Source: Albidovulum aestuarii (GTDB lineage Bacteria; Pseudomonadota; Alphaproteobacteria; Rhodobacterales; Rhodobacteraceae). From it: a stretch of 64,000 nucleotides of DNA. Under the pieces are notes generated by a model. That model made no database searches, had not been told where the DNA came from, and saw nothing but the letters and a program-made list of their open reading frames with translations. The stretch is taken from assembly GCF_029961185.1 (NCBI RefSeq), contig NZ_JASBQQ010000006.1, positions 62,001 to 126,000 of the forward strand, read 5' to 3'. Position numbers and translations under genes: made by a program. This document shows, piece after piece, positions 24,809 through 34,446 of the stretch; position 1 is the first letter of the stretch; every line of letters starts with the position of its first letter.

Positions 24809-25189
24809 GTGGCGAAACTTGCCGTTTTGCACCACGAGGAAGGGGTTCGCGTGAATCCCGATTGCCTCGTGGCATTATACGCGGAACTGGGCGAAGCCGG
24901 GGCCGAGCGGGTCGTGGCGCGCGCAATGGAGGAGATGAATGCACGCTTGTCAGAGATGCAGCGCTTCGCCGATGACGGTGACCTCGTTGGGCTGATGCGC
25001 AGCGCACGGATCGTTGTGAAAATGGCCGATCAGATCGGGCTGACGAGTTTCACGATGGTTGCCTTGGATGTCATCGCCGCCACGCATGCCGGAGACCATG
25101 CCGGGCAGGCCGCAACGTTGGCCCGGCTTCTCAGAATCGGGGATCGTTCCCTCAATGCTGTATGGGATCTGCGCGACATGACGATCTGA
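24809..25189 (+). CDS. Hypothetical helical protein
   Basis: 126 residues, starting with GTG preceded by GGAGGGTGAAGG. It is predicted by eye to be mostly helical: AERVVARAMEEMNARLSEMQRFADDGDLVGLMRSARIVVKMADQ looks like the helical hairpin of HPt-like four-helix bundles, but no conserved HPt histidine in an H-x-x-K/R-G context is present. The function is unknown. It is divergent from the carbonic anhydrase gene by 145 bases and upstream of the aminopeptidase gene. Confidence 0.65.
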   Translation: MAKLAVLHHEEGVRVNPDCLVALYAELGEAGAERVVARAMEEMNARLSEMQRFADDGDLVGLMRSARIVVKMADQIGLTSFTMVALDVIAATHAGDHAGQAATLARLLRIGDRSLNAVWDLRDMTI

Positions 25190-25255
25190 GCATGACGGGG
25201 GTTGCGGGCACCGCGCGGGCGGATAGTCTGGCGCGGCAACTAACCCGAGCCCACC

Positions 25256-26641
25256 ATGCCCTTTGCCTTTGCCGATCCAGACCAACCGTCACGCCCTGTC
25301 CATATCGTTGCGCAAAGTGATGCAGAAGCATTCCTTGCGGCGCGGGCTTCAAAAGAGCGCGCCTGGCTGAACGCCTCCGGGTTCGAGGGAAAACTCGGCC
25401 AGATTTGCCTGTTGCCGGGTCCCGATGGCAGCCCTGCCGCGGCCGTCCTTGGCTGGGGTTCACCGGCAGCCCGCCAGCGCGGCCGGTTCCATGCCGCGAA
25501 GGTCGTGGCCGATCTGCCGGACGGCAACTGGCATCTGGAAGGATCGCTGGACAGGACCGAGTTGGAAGAGGCCGCCCTCGGCTGGCTGCTCGCCGCCTAC
25601 CGCTTCGACCGTTACAAATCCGCGAAAGCCCCGTCGGCCCGGCTGAAAGCTCCGGATGGGATCGATACGGCCCGCATTCTGGCGATCGCCGAAGGCGAGG
25701 CGCTGACCCGCGACCTGATCAACACACCGGCCGCTGATATGGGGCCGGGCGAATTGGAGAACGCTTTTCTGGCGCTGGCGGAAAGGTTCGGGGCGCAAAC
25801 ACGTGTAGTGCGTGGCGATGACCTGCTGGCGGAAGGCTTTCCGATGATCCACACGGTTGGCCGCGCCTCCAGCCGGGTGCCCCGGCTTCTTGATCTGCGC
25901 TGGGGGGGCGAGGGGCCGACCCTGACGCTCGTTGGCAAGGGGGTCTGCTTTGACACAGGCGGGCTCGACATCAAGCCAGCCTCTTCGATGGGACTGATGA
26001 AGAAGGATATGGGCGGGGCCGCGACCGTCATGGGGCTCGCACAGATGATCATGGCGATGGGGCTGAAGCTGAAGCTTCGGGTCCTCGTCCCCGCGGTGGA
26101 GAACGCGGTCGGCGGCAACGCGTTCCGGCCGCAGGACATCCTGGCCAGTCGCAAGGGGCTGACGGTCGAGGTCAACAACACCGACGCCGAGGGCCGTCTG
26201 GTGCTCGCCGACGCGCTGGCGCTTGCGGACGAAGAAAAGCCGGACCTGATCATCTCCATGGCCACGCTGACCGGTGCTGCTCGCGTCGCAGTCGGACCCG
26301 ATCTGGCGCCGTTCTATTGCGACGATGGTGCCGTGGCGGCGGCGCTGGCGGCGGGAGGGGCGGTCGTCGCCGACCCACTGTGGCGGATGCCGTTCTGGGA
26401 GCCCTATGAGACGATGATCGAGCCGGGCATCGCCGATCTCGACAATGCGCCGTCGGGTGGCATGGCCGGGTCGATCACCGCCGCGCTCTTCCTGCGGCGG
26501 TTCGTGACCGAAAGCCCGCGCTACGTTCATTTCGACATCTACGGATGGCAGCCAAAATCCGAACCGGCCCGCCCCAAGGGGGGTGTCGGTCAGGGCGCCC
26601 GCGCGATCCTTGCGGCCCTGCCGAAGATGCTGCCGCTATGA
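25256..26641 (+). CDS. Leucyl aminopeptidase family (M17) peptidase
   Basis: 461 residues. The C-terminal catalytic domain has the M17 signature NTDAEGRLVLADAL, plus VGKGVCFDTGGLDIKP and MKKDMGGAATVMG, which supply metal ligands Lys, Asp and Glu. The N-terminal ~150 residues are short and divergent. This two-metal enzyme releases N-terminal residues from peptides in the cytoplasm. The stop overlaps the NlpC/P60 start (ATGA), a gene pair that recurs in alphaproteobacteria. Confidence 0.94.
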   Translation: MPFAFADPDQPSRPVHIVAQSDAEAFLAARASKERAWLNASGFEGKLGQICLLPGPDGSPAAAVLGWGSPAARQRGRFHAAKVVADLPDGNWHLEGSLDRTELEEAALGWLLAAYRFDRYKSAKAPSARLKAPDGIDTARILAIAEGEALTRDLINTPAADMGPGELENAFLALAERFGAQTRVVRGDDLLAEGFPMIHTVGRASSRVPRLLDLRWGGEGPTLTLVGKGVCFDTGGLDIKPASSMGLMKKDMGGAATVMGLAQMIMAMGLKLKLRVLVPAVENAVGGNAFRPQDILASRKGLTVEVNNTDAEGRLVLADALALADEEKPDLIISMATLTGAARVAVGPDLAPFYCDDGAVAAALAAGGAVVADPLWRMPFWEPYETMIEPGIADLDNAPSGGMAGSITAALFLRRFVTESPRYVHFDIYGWQPKSEPARPKGGVGQGARAILAALPKMLPL

Positions 26642-27480
26642 CCGACCGCCGTCTCACCCCAGCGAACGAACGCGTCGCGCATGTATCGCTGAAAGGCAAG
26701 GTCGAGGCGGCGCATTATGAAACGGGTGAGCCCGCACGGATCGTCGTCCCCCGTGCGGACCTTCTGGTTCAACCGCTGGGCGCGCGCGACCGGCAAGTGC
26801 TGATGGGGGAAAGCGTTCTGGTGCTTGAACGGCACAAGGGCTTTGCCTTCATCCTCGCCGACAAGGACCGCTATTGCGGCTACCTGCCGGAACCGGTCCT
26901 TGGCCCGCCGGTGGCCGCGACGCATTGGGTCTCAGCCCCCGCGACGCATCTTTACCGAGCGGCAGATATCAAATCGCCCGAGGCGGCGATGCTGAGCCTT
27001 GGCGCAAGGCTGACGGTCACCAAAACACACGAACGGTTTTTCGAGACCGCCGAAGGCCTCTTCGTTCCGCGCCCGCATCTGAGGGAGATCGAGGATTGGG
27101 CTGAAGACCCGGTCTCGGTCGCCGAAAGTCTTGTCGGCACGCCGTATCTGTGGGGTGGGAATTCACGCAGCGGGATCGATTGTTCCGGCCTTGTTCAGGC
27201 CGCGATGACCGCCTGTGGCATCGCCTGTCCCGGTGACAGCGACATGCAGGAGAACGCATTGGGCAAACGGCTCGGTTCGGGTTCCGACCGTCGGCGCGGG
27301 GATCTGGTTTTCTGGAGGGGCCATGTCGCCATGGCGGTCGATGACAAACGGCTGATCCATGCCAATGCCCACCACATGGCCGTTGCCTATGAAGGGATCG
27401 ACGAGGCGATCGTACGCATCGCCAAGCAGGGTGATGGTGCTGTCACCTCTGTCCGGCGGCTCAGTCTACAGGACGTATGA
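26638..27480 (+). CDS. NlpC/P60 family peptidase with N-terminal SH3-like region
   Basis: 280 residues. The C-terminal domain carries the catalytic Cys in SGIDCSGLVQAAMTACGI (~180), His in GDLVFWRGHVAMAV (~222) and a third polar/His site in IHANAH. The first ~140 residues look like two SH3-type modules (VLERHKGFAFILADKDRYCGYL and LTVTKTHERFFETAEG). Such enzymes cut gamma-D-Glu-dipeptide bonds in peptidoglycan fragments; no signal peptide is visible, so a cytoplasmic recycling role is plausible. It is coupled to the aminopeptidase by ATGA. Confidence 0.92.
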   Translation: MTDRRLTPANERVAHVSLKGKVEAAHYETGEPARIVVPRADLLVQPLGARDRQVLMGESVLVLERHKGFAFILADKDRYCGYLPEPVLGPPVAATHWVSAPATHLYRAADIKSPEAAMLSLGARLTVTKTHERFFETAEGLFVPRPHLREIEDWAEDPVSVAESLVGTPYLWGGNSRSGIDCSGLVQAAMTACGIACPGDSDMQENALGKRLGSGSDRRRGDLVFWRGHVAMAVDDKRLIHANAHHMAVAYEGIDEAIVRIAKQGDGAVTSVRRLSLQDV

Positions 27481-27808
27481 GCTTGCGTTCGAGGATGCGC
27501 AGGACCGTCGGCAGGTCATGGCCGCGTTTCAGCACCTGTCCGTCCATACCCACGACCGCATACATTCCCTGACGGCTGCGCAGGCGCGGCCGTTTTTCAA
27601 TCCGGTAAAGCGGGTGTTCCGCAGCCCGGCGAAAGACCGAAAAGACCGCCATGTCGCTGAGGAAGGAAAGCGCATAATCGCGCCATTCGCCCGCCGCCAC
27701 CATGCGTCCGTAGAGACCAAGGATAGTGCCGAGTTCCAGACGGTCGAAGGCAACCTGCTCGGGCGGGGTTGCGGAGGCGCGAAACGGGATCGGCGGCTGG
27801 ACCGTCAT
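27461..27808 (-). CDS. DUF2794 family protein
   Basis: 115 residues matching the alphaproteobacterial DUF2794 pattern: FDRLELGTILGLYGRMVAAGEWRDYALSFLSD, then FSVFRRAAEHPLYRIEKRP and GMYAVVGMDGQVLKRG. The family function is not known. Its 3' end overlaps the convergent NlpC/P60 gene by 20 bases. Confidence 0.92.
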   Translation of the reverse strand: MTVQPPIPFRASATPPEQVAFDRLELGTILGLYGRMVAAGEWRDYALSFLSDMAVFSVFRRAAEHPLYRIEKRPRLRSRQGMYAVVGMDGQVLKRGHDLPTVLRILERKLIRPVD

Positions 27809-27861
27809 AGGCGAATCTTACCGCGCTTTTGCCGCAAATCAAGCGCCGGGATTGTTTGGGC

Positions 27862-28644
27862 TCAGGCGACCGGCTTTCCGGCGAAGCGATGGGCGAGCCC
27901 GGTATCCGCTGCCGGCAGCGGCGCATCACCGGTTTCCAGCCAGCGTTCAGATGTTGGCAGAAGCGCGTGATAGACGGTGCCGACACGGGACCGGAGCCCG
28001 CTCAGCCGCGCCGGAAGCACGGCATCGGGAAGGTCCCCATGGCGCAGCACGATCCGTCGCCAGCGATGGATCAGAATGATCCGCGCCGCCATCGCGTCCT
28101 GAGGGTCGAGGCGCGCGCCTTCCAACGCATCGAGGTCTGTGGCGAGCCGTTCGAGCGTCGCGAGACGGTCGGGAGGGCAAAGCGTTTCGCGCATTTCGGC
28201 ACTCACCGTCAGCGCACCCGAAACGGCAAGTGCTGCCTCTGCCGGGACGTTCCCCGCCACCAGCCACAGCCCGCCGCCAAGAGATATCCCGCCCACATCA
28301 TCGCCAAGCGCAATCGTCCAGCATTCTGGCTCTGCCCCGGGCGCGGCATAGATGGCCGCTGCCGCCGGACCGTATTCCGCCTGCCCTTGCCCGCTCAGCC
28401 GGTAATGGCTGGTCCTGCCATTTCGCTCGCGGATCAGCCAGCCATCAGCGACAAGCCGCGACAGGGCGGTGCGCAGGGCGCCCGGCTCCACCCCGATCCG
28501 CCCCAAGAGGTCCTGAAGCCGGGCCGCCGCGATCCGGCCGCCACGCGGCTGAACGGCATCGCCCATGACGGTGACGACCAGCGACCAGACCCTGAGGCGG
28601 CCTTCGGCATGCAGAGCGTCGATAAGGGGCGCAAGCGGGTCCAT
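27862..28644 (-). CDS. paaX: PaaX-family transcriptional regulator
   Basis: 260 residues. An N-terminal winged helix (RLRVWSLVVTVMGDAV, then GVEPGALRTALSRLVADGWL) and the long C-terminal PaaX region ending RWRRIVLRHGDLPDAVLP are seen. In E. coli PaaX represses phenylacetate genes and is released by phenylacetyl-CoA. The location just downstream of paaZ supports this role. ATG 28644 is preferred to the in-frame GTG at 28650. Most conservation with PaaX is in the DNA-binding half. Confidence 0.85.
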   Translation of the reverse strand: MDPLAPLIDALHAEGRLRVWSLVVTVMGDAVQPRGGRIAAARLQDLLGRIGVEPGALRTALSRLVADGWLIRERNGRTSHYRLSGQGQAEYGPAAAAIYAAPGAEPECWTIALGDDVGGISLGGGLWLVAGNVPAEAALAVSGALTVSAEMRETLCPPDRLATLERLATDLDALEGARLDPQDAMAARIILIHRWRRIVLRHGDLPDAVLPARLSGLRSRVGTVYHALLPTSERWLETGDAPLPAADTGLAHRFAGKPVA

Positions 28645-28654
28645 GGACACGGGT

Positions 28655-30664
28655 CTAACCTGACCGTGCCACCATCGTCAAAAGCTCGTATTCCGCGACA
28701 GGTTCACCGTTCTGGTTGGTGACGGTCGCGGCCCAGGCGACCTCGCCAAATTCAGCAGTCCGCCGCGTCTTGCGCTTGACCACGAGCCGCACCCGGATCG
28801 CGTCGCCGGGGTTGACCGGTTTCAGGAAGCGAAGGTGGTTCAACCCGGTATTGGCGAGGACCGGCCCCGGCGCCGGGTCGACGAACAGCCCAGCGGCGAA
28901 GGAGAGGATCAGATATCCATGCGCGACACGGCCCGGGAAGAAAGGATTGGCGCGGGCGGCCTCGTCGTCCATATGGGCATAGAAGGTGTCGCCGGTGAAT
29001 TCGGCAAAATGTTCGATATCTGCTAGGGTTACGGTCCGGAACGGGGTTTCGATACCCTGACCGATCTCCAGATTGTCGAAATTCTGCTGGAATGGATGTG
29101 ATCTACAATTCTTGAGTGCATTTGAATAAGCATACTCTCTCTGAACGCGAGACAAGATAGCCGGGCTGCCCTGTACCGCCACCCGCGCCATGTAATGCAG
29201 GATGCCCCGCACCCCGCCCAGTTCCTCGCCGCCACCCGCGCGGCCAGGTCCGCCATGGACCATATGCGGCAGAGGGGAGCCGTGGCCGGTCGCCTCGGCC
29301 GCACTGTCCCGGTCGTTGATATAGATGCGTCCATGCCAGGCCCCGGCTTCGGTCACATAGGCGCGTGCCACGTCGGGGTCGTGGGTGAAAAGCGATGAGA
29401 CGAGGCTGCCGCCGCCGCGATTTGCAAGCTGCGCCGCATGGGAGACATCGCGGGACGGCAGGATCGTAGCGACGGGGCCAAAGGCTTCGACCTCATGTAT
29501 GGCGCGTGCCGTATTGGGGTCATCGCAGAGGTAGATTTCTGGCGCGGCGAAGGCGCCTTCGGCAGGCGTGTCGGCATGACGGAACACCAGACGTGTCTCA
29601 CTCGCAATTTCGGCGGCGCGGGCCGCGACATCGGCTTTCTGAGCCATCGAGACCAATGGCCCCATCCGCACCTTGGGATCGGCGGGGTCGCCGATACTCA
29701 CCTGACTGAGCCGCGCGGATAGGGCGCCGACCACATCCTGCGCCATGGCTTCTGGCACGATCATCCGACGGACCGCCGTGCATTTCTGGCCTGCCTTTAC
29801 GGTCATCTCGGTTGCAACTTCTTTGACGAAGAGATCGAATTCCGGTGTTCCCAGAACCGCGTCAGGGCCAAGGACGGCGGCGTTCAGACTGTCCTGCTCG
29901 GCGATGAAACGCGTGCCCGCCACCAAGTGGCGCGGGTTAGACCGCAGCGCCAACGCCGTCGCGGCCGAGCCGGTGAAGCTGACCACGTCCTGTGGGCCGA
30001 GCTGTTCAAGCAGGTCGCCCGTGCGCCCGACGACCAGCTGCACCGCACCTTCCGGCAACAACCCGCTTTCAACGATCATGCGGAACGCGGCTTCGGCCAG
30101 ATAGCTCGTCTGGGTCGCGGGTTTCACGATGACAGGCATGCCGCCCAGCAATGCGGGGGCGAGTTTTTCCAGCATGCCCCAGACAGGGAAGTTGAAGGCG
30201 TTGATCTGCACCGCGACTCCCCGCATCGGCACCGCGACATGGCGGCCAAGGAAGGTGCCGTCGCGCGACAGCCGCTCTACCGGTCCGTCAAGATACATGT
30301 CCCCATCCGGCATTTCGCGCCGCGCCTTTGACGCCATCGTCAGCGCGGTCATGATGCCACCTTCGATGTCGATCCAGCCGTCCTTGCGTGTAGCGCCGGT
30401 CAGGGGATTGAGTGCGTAAAGCTCCTCCTTCCGCGCCTGCAGCATCAGCGCCATTGCTTTCACCATTCGCGCCCGGTCATGGATGTTCATCGCCCGCAAT
30501 GCGGGGCCGCCGGTGCCCGTCGCCCAGTCGATTGCCGCGCCAAAGTCGATCCCCTCGGACCCGGCCCGCGCGATCGGTTCGCCCGTCACCGGGCTGTCGA
30601 TCCGCGCCGCATTGGCCGAAGGGCCGATCCACTTCCCAGCGATGTAGGAGGATGGGGTGAGCAT
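28655..30664 (-). CDS. paaZ: Bifunctional oxepin-CoA hydrolase / semialdehyde dehydrogenase
   Basis: 669 residues in two domains. Residues 1 to ~525 are an aldehyde dehydrogenase with [13 protein letters not shown] and the catalytic Cys in [15 protein letters not shown]; residues ~530-669 are a MaoC-like hydratase with [13 protein letters not shown] and [12 protein letters not shown]. PaaZ opens the oxepin-CoA ring made from phenylacetyl-CoA epoxide and oxidises the resulting aldehyde. It is divergent from paaI, with a palindromic site between the two. The ring-oxygenase genes paaABCDE are not in the window. Confidence 0.95.
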   Translation of the reverse strand: MLTPSSYIAGKWIGPSANAARIDSPVTGEPIARAGSEGIDFGAAIDWATGTGGPALRAMNIHDRARMVKAMALMLQARKEELYALNPLTGATRKDGWIDIEGGIMTALTMASKARREMPDGDMYLDGPVERLSRDGTFLGRHVAVPMRGVAVQINAFNFPVWGMLEKLAPALLGGMPVIVKPATQTSYLAEAAFRMIVESGLLPEGAVQLVVGRTGDLLEQLGPQDVVSFTGSAATALALRSNPRHLVAGTRFIAEQDSLNAAVLGPDAVLGTPEFDLFVKEVATEMTVKAGQKCTAVRRMIVPEAMAQDVVGALSARLSQVSIGDPADPKVRMGPLVSMAQKADVAARAAEIASETRLVFRHADTPAEGAFAAPEIYLCDDPNTARAIHEVEAFGPVATILPSRDVSHAAQLANRGGGSLVSSLFTHDPDVARAYVTEAGAWHGRIYINDRDSAAEATGHGSPLPHMVHGGPGRAGGGEELGGVRGILHYMARVAVQGSPAILSRVQREYAYSNALKNCRSHPFQQNFDNLEIGQGIETPFRTVTLADIEHFAEFTGDTFYAHMDDEAARANPFFPGRVAHGYLILSFAAGLFVDPAPGPVLANTGLNHLRFLKPVNPGDAIRVRLVVKRKTRRTAEFGEVAWAATVTNQNGEPVAEYELLTMVARSG

Positions 30665-30718
30665 GGCTGGTCTCCTCTCGCCATCACTCTAGCGCAGCCA
30701 GGCGCGCGCGCAACACTC

Positions 30719-30734
30719 TTGACCGAGCGGTCGG
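30719..30734. promoter_or_regulatory. Candidate PaaR (TetR-family) operator in the paaZ/paaI divergent promoter
   Basis: TTGACCGAGCGGTCGG contains a perfect 5-2-5 inverted repeat (GACCG-AG-CGGTC). It resembles the ACCGnnCGGT-type sites described for TetR regulators of phenylacetate genes. It sits 55 bases before the paaZ start and ~35 before paaI, and a TetR gene ends the paaIJK operon. The assignment is by resemblance. Confidence 0.6.
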
Positions 30735-30768
30735 ATATGTAGCAGCATCGCGAAGAACCGGAGGGGCC

Positions 30769-31203
30769 ATGATGACACCACAGGAACGGGCGGAGAAAAG
30801 TGCTGCCGCGATGTGGGCGGGCGATGCGGCCTCGAAACATCTCGGCATGCGCCTCGATGCGGTCGGGCCGGGGCGGGCGGTCCTGTCCTTCACGGTCGGA
30901 CCTGAGCATCTGAACGGTCACGGCATCTGCCATGGCGGCTATATCTTCACGCTGGCCGACAGCGCCTTTGCCTTTGCCTGCAACAGCCATAACCGGCTGG
31001 TCGTGGCGCAGCAGAATTCCATCACATACCTCTCGCCGGGACGGGAGGGGGAGCGTTTGACTGCCGAGGCGGTTGAGGTCAGCCTGACCGGACGGTCGGG
31101 CATCTACGACGTCACCGTCACCGGCGGCGATGGCCGCAGGGTGGCCCTGTTCCGGGGATTGTCGCGGCAGATCGACGGCACGCATTTCGAGGAAGAGACA
31201 TGA
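30769..31203 (+). CDS. paaI: Phenylacetate-pathway hotdog thioesterase
   Basis: 144 residues. Single hotdog domain with the PaaI signature HGICHGGYIFTLADSAFAFACN, the Asp of which is catalytic in the family. It hydrolyses stalled CoA intermediates and frees CoA. GGAGGGG precedes the ATG (ATGATG). The stop overlaps the paaJ start (ATGA), so paaI-paaJ-paaK-tetR form one operon. Confidence 0.94.
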   Translation: MMTPQERAEKSAAAMWAGDAASKHLGMRLDAVGPGRAVLSFTVGPEHLNGHGICHGGYIFTLADSAFAFACNSHNRLVVAQQNSITYLSPGREGERLTAEAVEVSLTGRSGIYDVTVTGGDGRRVALFRGLSRQIDGTHFEEET

Positions 31204-32399
31204 GAGAGGCATATCTCTGTGAAGGGCTCAGAACGCCCATCGGTCGCTACGGTGGCGCGCTGGCCCCGGTCCGCCCCGACGATTTGCTGGCGGGCGTGAT
31301 CCGCGCAGTCATGCAGGCAACGGGCCTGCCGGGCGCGGCGGTTGATGAGGTCATGGCGGGCTGCGCCAACCAGGCGGGCGAAGACAATCGCAATGTCGCG
31401 CGCATGGCCGCGTTGCTGGCGGGCCTGCCCGACACCGTGCCGGGAGTCACTCTGAACCGGTTGTGTGGATCAGGGCTCGATGCGATTGGACAGGCGGCGC
31501 GCGCGGTACGGCTCGGCGAGGCGGAGCTGGTGCTCGCCTGTGGCGTCGAAAGCATGAGCCGCGCGCCCTTCGTGATGCCGAAGGCAGAGTCCGGGTTTTC
31601 GCGGAACGCCGAGATATTCGACACGACCATTGGCTGGCGCTTCGTCAACCCGGTGCTGAAATCGCAGTATGGCATCGACTCGATGCCCGAGACGGCCGAG
31701 AATGTGGCTGAAGAGTTTGGCATCGCCCGCGCTGATCAGGACGCATTCGCACTCAGGTCCCAGACCCGCGCACTTTCCGCCATCGCCTCGGGCCGTCTGG
31801 CCGAAGAAATCACGCCGGTGGCGATCCGGCAAAGGCGTGGCGATCCGGTGGTGGTCGCTGAGGATGAACACCCGCGTGAGACGACAGCTGAAAAACTTGC
31901 CGCGTTGCACACGCCGTTCCGCGACAATGGCAGCGTGACGGCGGGCAATGCCAGTGGTGTGAATGACGGCGCGGCGGCGCTGATCGTAGCCTCGGCGGAG
32001 GCGGTGAAGCGCCATGGCCTGACGCCAAAGGCGCGGATCAGCGGCATGGCCACGGCGGGCGTCGCCCCCCGTATCATGGGCATCGGCCCGGTTCCCGCCA
32101 CGCAGAAACTGCTCGCCCGCCACGGCCTGACCATGGCCGATATCGGGCTGGTCGAACTCAACGAGGCCTTCGCCGCACAGGCGCTTGCCGTGATGCGCCA
32201 GCTAGGCCTGCCGGATGACGCAGAGCATGTGAACCCGAATGGCGGGGCCATCGCCCTTGGCCATCCCCTTGGCATGTCCGGCGCGCGGCTGGCGCTGACT
32301 GCGGGGACCGAGATGGGCAGGCGCGGTGCGGCGCGTGCGCTTTGCACCATGTGCGTAGGGGTCGGGCAGGGAATATCACTCCTGCTCGAAGCCCCCTGA
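31200..32399 (+). CDS. paaJ: 3-oxoadipyl-CoA / 3-oxo-5,6-dehydrosuberyl-CoA thiolase
   Basis: 399 residues of the thiolase family. The nucleophilic Cys is in LNRLCGSGLDAIGQAARA (~90), the first His in VNPNGGAIALGHPLGMSGAR and the second Cys in LCTMCVGVGQG. MREAYLCEGLRTPIGRYGGAL is typical of PcaF/PaaJ. It carries out both beta-ketothiolase cleavages of the phenylacetate pathway, giving acetyl-CoA and succinyl-CoA. Operon position favours PaaJ over PcaF. Confidence 0.93.
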   Translation: MREAYLCEGLRTPIGRYGGALAPVRPDDLLAGVIRAVMQATGLPGAAVDEVMAGCANQAGEDNRNVARMAALLAGLPDTVPGVTLNRLCGSGLDAIGQAARAVRLGEAELVLACGVESMSRAPFVMPKAESGFSRNAEIFDTTIGWRFVNPVLKSQYGIDSMPETAENVAEEFGIARADQDAFALRSQTRALSAIASGRLAEEITPVAIRQRRGDPVVVAEDEHPRETTAEKLAALHTPFRDNGSVTAGNASGVNDGAAALIVASAEAVKRHGLTPKARISGMATAGVAPRIMGIGPVPATQKLLARHGLTMADIGLVELNEAFAAQALAVMRQLGLPDDAEHVNPNGGAIALGHPLGMSGARLALTAGTEMGRRGAARALCTMCVGVGQGISLLLEAP

Positions 32400-32408
32400 G
32401 GAGGGGTG

Positions 32409-33719
32409 ATGAAAGACCTGACACCGGACCGCAAGACGCTGGACCCGATCGAGATCGCAAGCCGCGACGAGATCGCCACGCTGCAACTGAGCCGGATGAA
32501 ATGGTCGCTGAAACACGCCTATGACAATGTGCCCTTCTACCGGCAGGGCTTCGATGCGGCGGGGGTGCATCCCGACGATCTGAAAAATCTCTCTGACCTT
32601 TCAAAATTCCCCTTTACCGCCAAGGCCGACCTGCGCGCGAACTATCCATTCGGCATGTTCGCCGTGCCGCGCGAAAAGGTCGTCCGTGTCCACGTGTCCT
32701 CCGGCACGACCGGCAAGCCGACCGTCGTTGGCTACACACAGAAGGATATCGGAACTTGGGCGGAGTGCGTTGCCCGCTCGTTGCGCGCGGCGGGGACGCG
32801 GACGGGAGATGTCGTCCATGTCTCCTACGGATACGGGCTTTTCACCGGGGGATTGGGCGCGCATTACGGGGCCGAGCGGCTCGGTTGCACGGTGGTGCCG
32901 ATATCGGGCGGGATGACGCCACGGCAGGTGCAACTGATCGAGGATTTCGGGGCGTCGACCATCATGGTCACGCCGTCCTACATGCTGGCGATCCTTGACG
33001 AATACAGGGCGCAGGGCCGCGATCCGCGCCAAAGCCCGCTACAGGTCGGCGTCTTCGGGGCGGAGCCGTGGACCAACGCGATGCGGGCAGAGATCGAGGC
33101 GGCCTTCGACATGCATGCGGTCGATATCTACGGGTTGTCAGAAGTCATCGGGCCGGGCGTGGCCAACGAATGCGTGGAAACCAAGGACGGGCTGCATATC
33201 TGGGAGGATCATTTCTACCCCGAGATCATCGACCCCGAAACCGGCGCGGTGCTGCCCGAGGGCGAGAAGGGCGAACTGGTCTTCACCTCGCTGACGAAAG
33301 AGGCGATGCCGGTCATCCGCTACCGCACTCGCGACCTGACGCGGCTGCTGCCGGGGACGGCGCGCACGATGCGGCGGATGGAGAAGGTGACGGGCCGCTC
33401 GGACGATCTGATCATCCTGAGGGGCGTCAACATCTTCCCCACCCAGATCGAAGAGCAGATCCTGAAGATCCGCACCTTCGCCCCGCATTTCCAGATTGAG
33501 CTTAAGCGCGAGGGACGTCTGGATGAGATGACGGTGCTGGTCGAGGCGGCGGAGGGGCATTCCGATGCGACCGAACGGCTGCAGGCCGCTGCTGCACTGA
33601 AAAAGGCCGTGCGCGATACGTCGGGGCTGAACATCGCGGTCAGCGTCGCCGACCCCGGTGGCATCGCGCGCAGTCAAGGCAAGGCGGTCCGCATCGTCGA
33701 CATGCGACCGAAGGGCTGA
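32409..33719 (+). CDS. paaK: Phenylacetate-CoA ligase
   Basis: 436 residues. Adenylate-forming family with the P-loop VSSGTTGKPTVVGYT at ~95, YGLSEVIGPGVANEC, RTRDLTRLLPG and the RSDDLIILRGVNIFPTQIE hinge. It activates phenylacetate with ATP and CoA, the entry step of the pathway. ATG 32409 is preferred because GAGGAGGGG lies just upstream; a GTG three bases before is also in frame. Downstream of paaJ, upstream of a TetR gene. Confidence 0.96.
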   Translation: MKDLTPDRKTLDPIEIASRDEIATLQLSRMKWSLKHAYDNVPFYRQGFDAAGVHPDDLKNLSDLSKFPFTAKADLRANYPFGMFAVPREKVVRVHVSSGTTGKPTVVGYTQKDIGTWAECVARSLRAAGTRTGDVVHVSYGYGLFTGGLGAHYGAERLGCTVVPISGGMTPRQVQLIEDFGASTIMVTPSYMLAILDEYRAQGRDPRQSPLQVGVFGAEPWTNAMRAEIEAAFDMHAVDIYGLSEVIGPGVANECVETKDGLHIWEDHFYPEIIDPETGAVLPEGEKGELVFTSLTKEAMPVIRYRTRDLTRLLPGTARTMRRMEKVTGRSDDLIILRGVNIFPTQIEEQILKIRTFAPHFQIELKREGRLDEMTVLVEAAEGHSDATERLQAAAALKKAVRDTSGLNIAVSVADPGGIARSQGKAVRIVDMRPKG

Positions 33720-33723
33720 GAAT

Positions 33724-34311
33724 ATGCCACGGGGACTGGCCCGCGATCACGACGACAAGCGCGCCGCAATCCGCGAAGGCGCGGCGGCCTATTTCGCGGC
33801 GCATGGTTTTGATCGCGCCTCGATGGCCGGGGCGGCAAAGGCCTGCGGCGTGTCGAAGGCGCTGCTTTACCACTATCATGCGTCGAAAGAGGCGCTGCTC
33901 TTTGACATCCTCTACGCGCATCTCTCCGGTCTGGTCGCGGTGGTCGACGCGGTGCCCGAAGGGCAGCCGGAAGCGCGGCTGCGGGGGCTTATCCGCGCGA
34001 TCCTCATGAAATACCGGTACGCTGATGCCGAACACCGGTTACAACTCGATGCGCTGAAGGCACTTGCGCCAGACCAGCAGGCCGCGCTGCGAGGGCACCA
34101 GCGCCGCCTCGTCGGCACCCTTGCCGAAACGATCGACCTGCTGCGCCCCGGGCTGGCGGAGGACCGGCTGCAGGCCGCGACGATGTCGGTCTTCGGCATG
34201 CTCAACTGGTTCTTCCTCTGGCACCGGCCGGGCAAGGGGATCGGGCGCGAGGCCTATGCCGATCTGGTTGCCGATCTTGTGATCGGCGGGTTGCCCGGCA
34301 TCGCAGATTGA
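33724..34311 (+). CDS. TetR-family regulator, probable PaaR
   Basis: 195 residues. The N-terminal HTH (IREGAAAYFAAHGFDRASMAGAAKACGVSKALLYHYHASKEALLFDI) is standard for TetR proteins; the C-terminal ligand domain is helical. It is 4 bases after paaK, so in the same operon, as for PaaR regulators in several proteobacteria. The palindrome at 30719-30734 is its likely target. Two regulators (PaaX and this one) for one short locus is notable. Confidence 0.85.
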   Translation: MPRGLARDHDDKRAAIREGAAAYFAAHGFDRASMAGAAKACGVSKALLYHYHASKEALLFDILYAHLSGLVAVVDAVPEGQPEARLRGLIRAILMKYRYADAEHRLQLDALKALAPDQQAALRGHQRRLVGTLAETIDLLRPGLAEDRLQAATMSVFGMLNWFFLWHRPGKGIGREAYADLVADLVIGGLPGIAD

Positions 34312-34446
34312 CGGTCTTCATCGCATGGCCGGCAATGTGGCATCCTCCACGTGATCTTTGCCCAGACTAAAAGCTCAAAACGAATCCGCGACGGGAACGA
34401 GAAACAGGATTAAAATGGCGAAAAATGCTTTGGGGGATTGTTTGTC

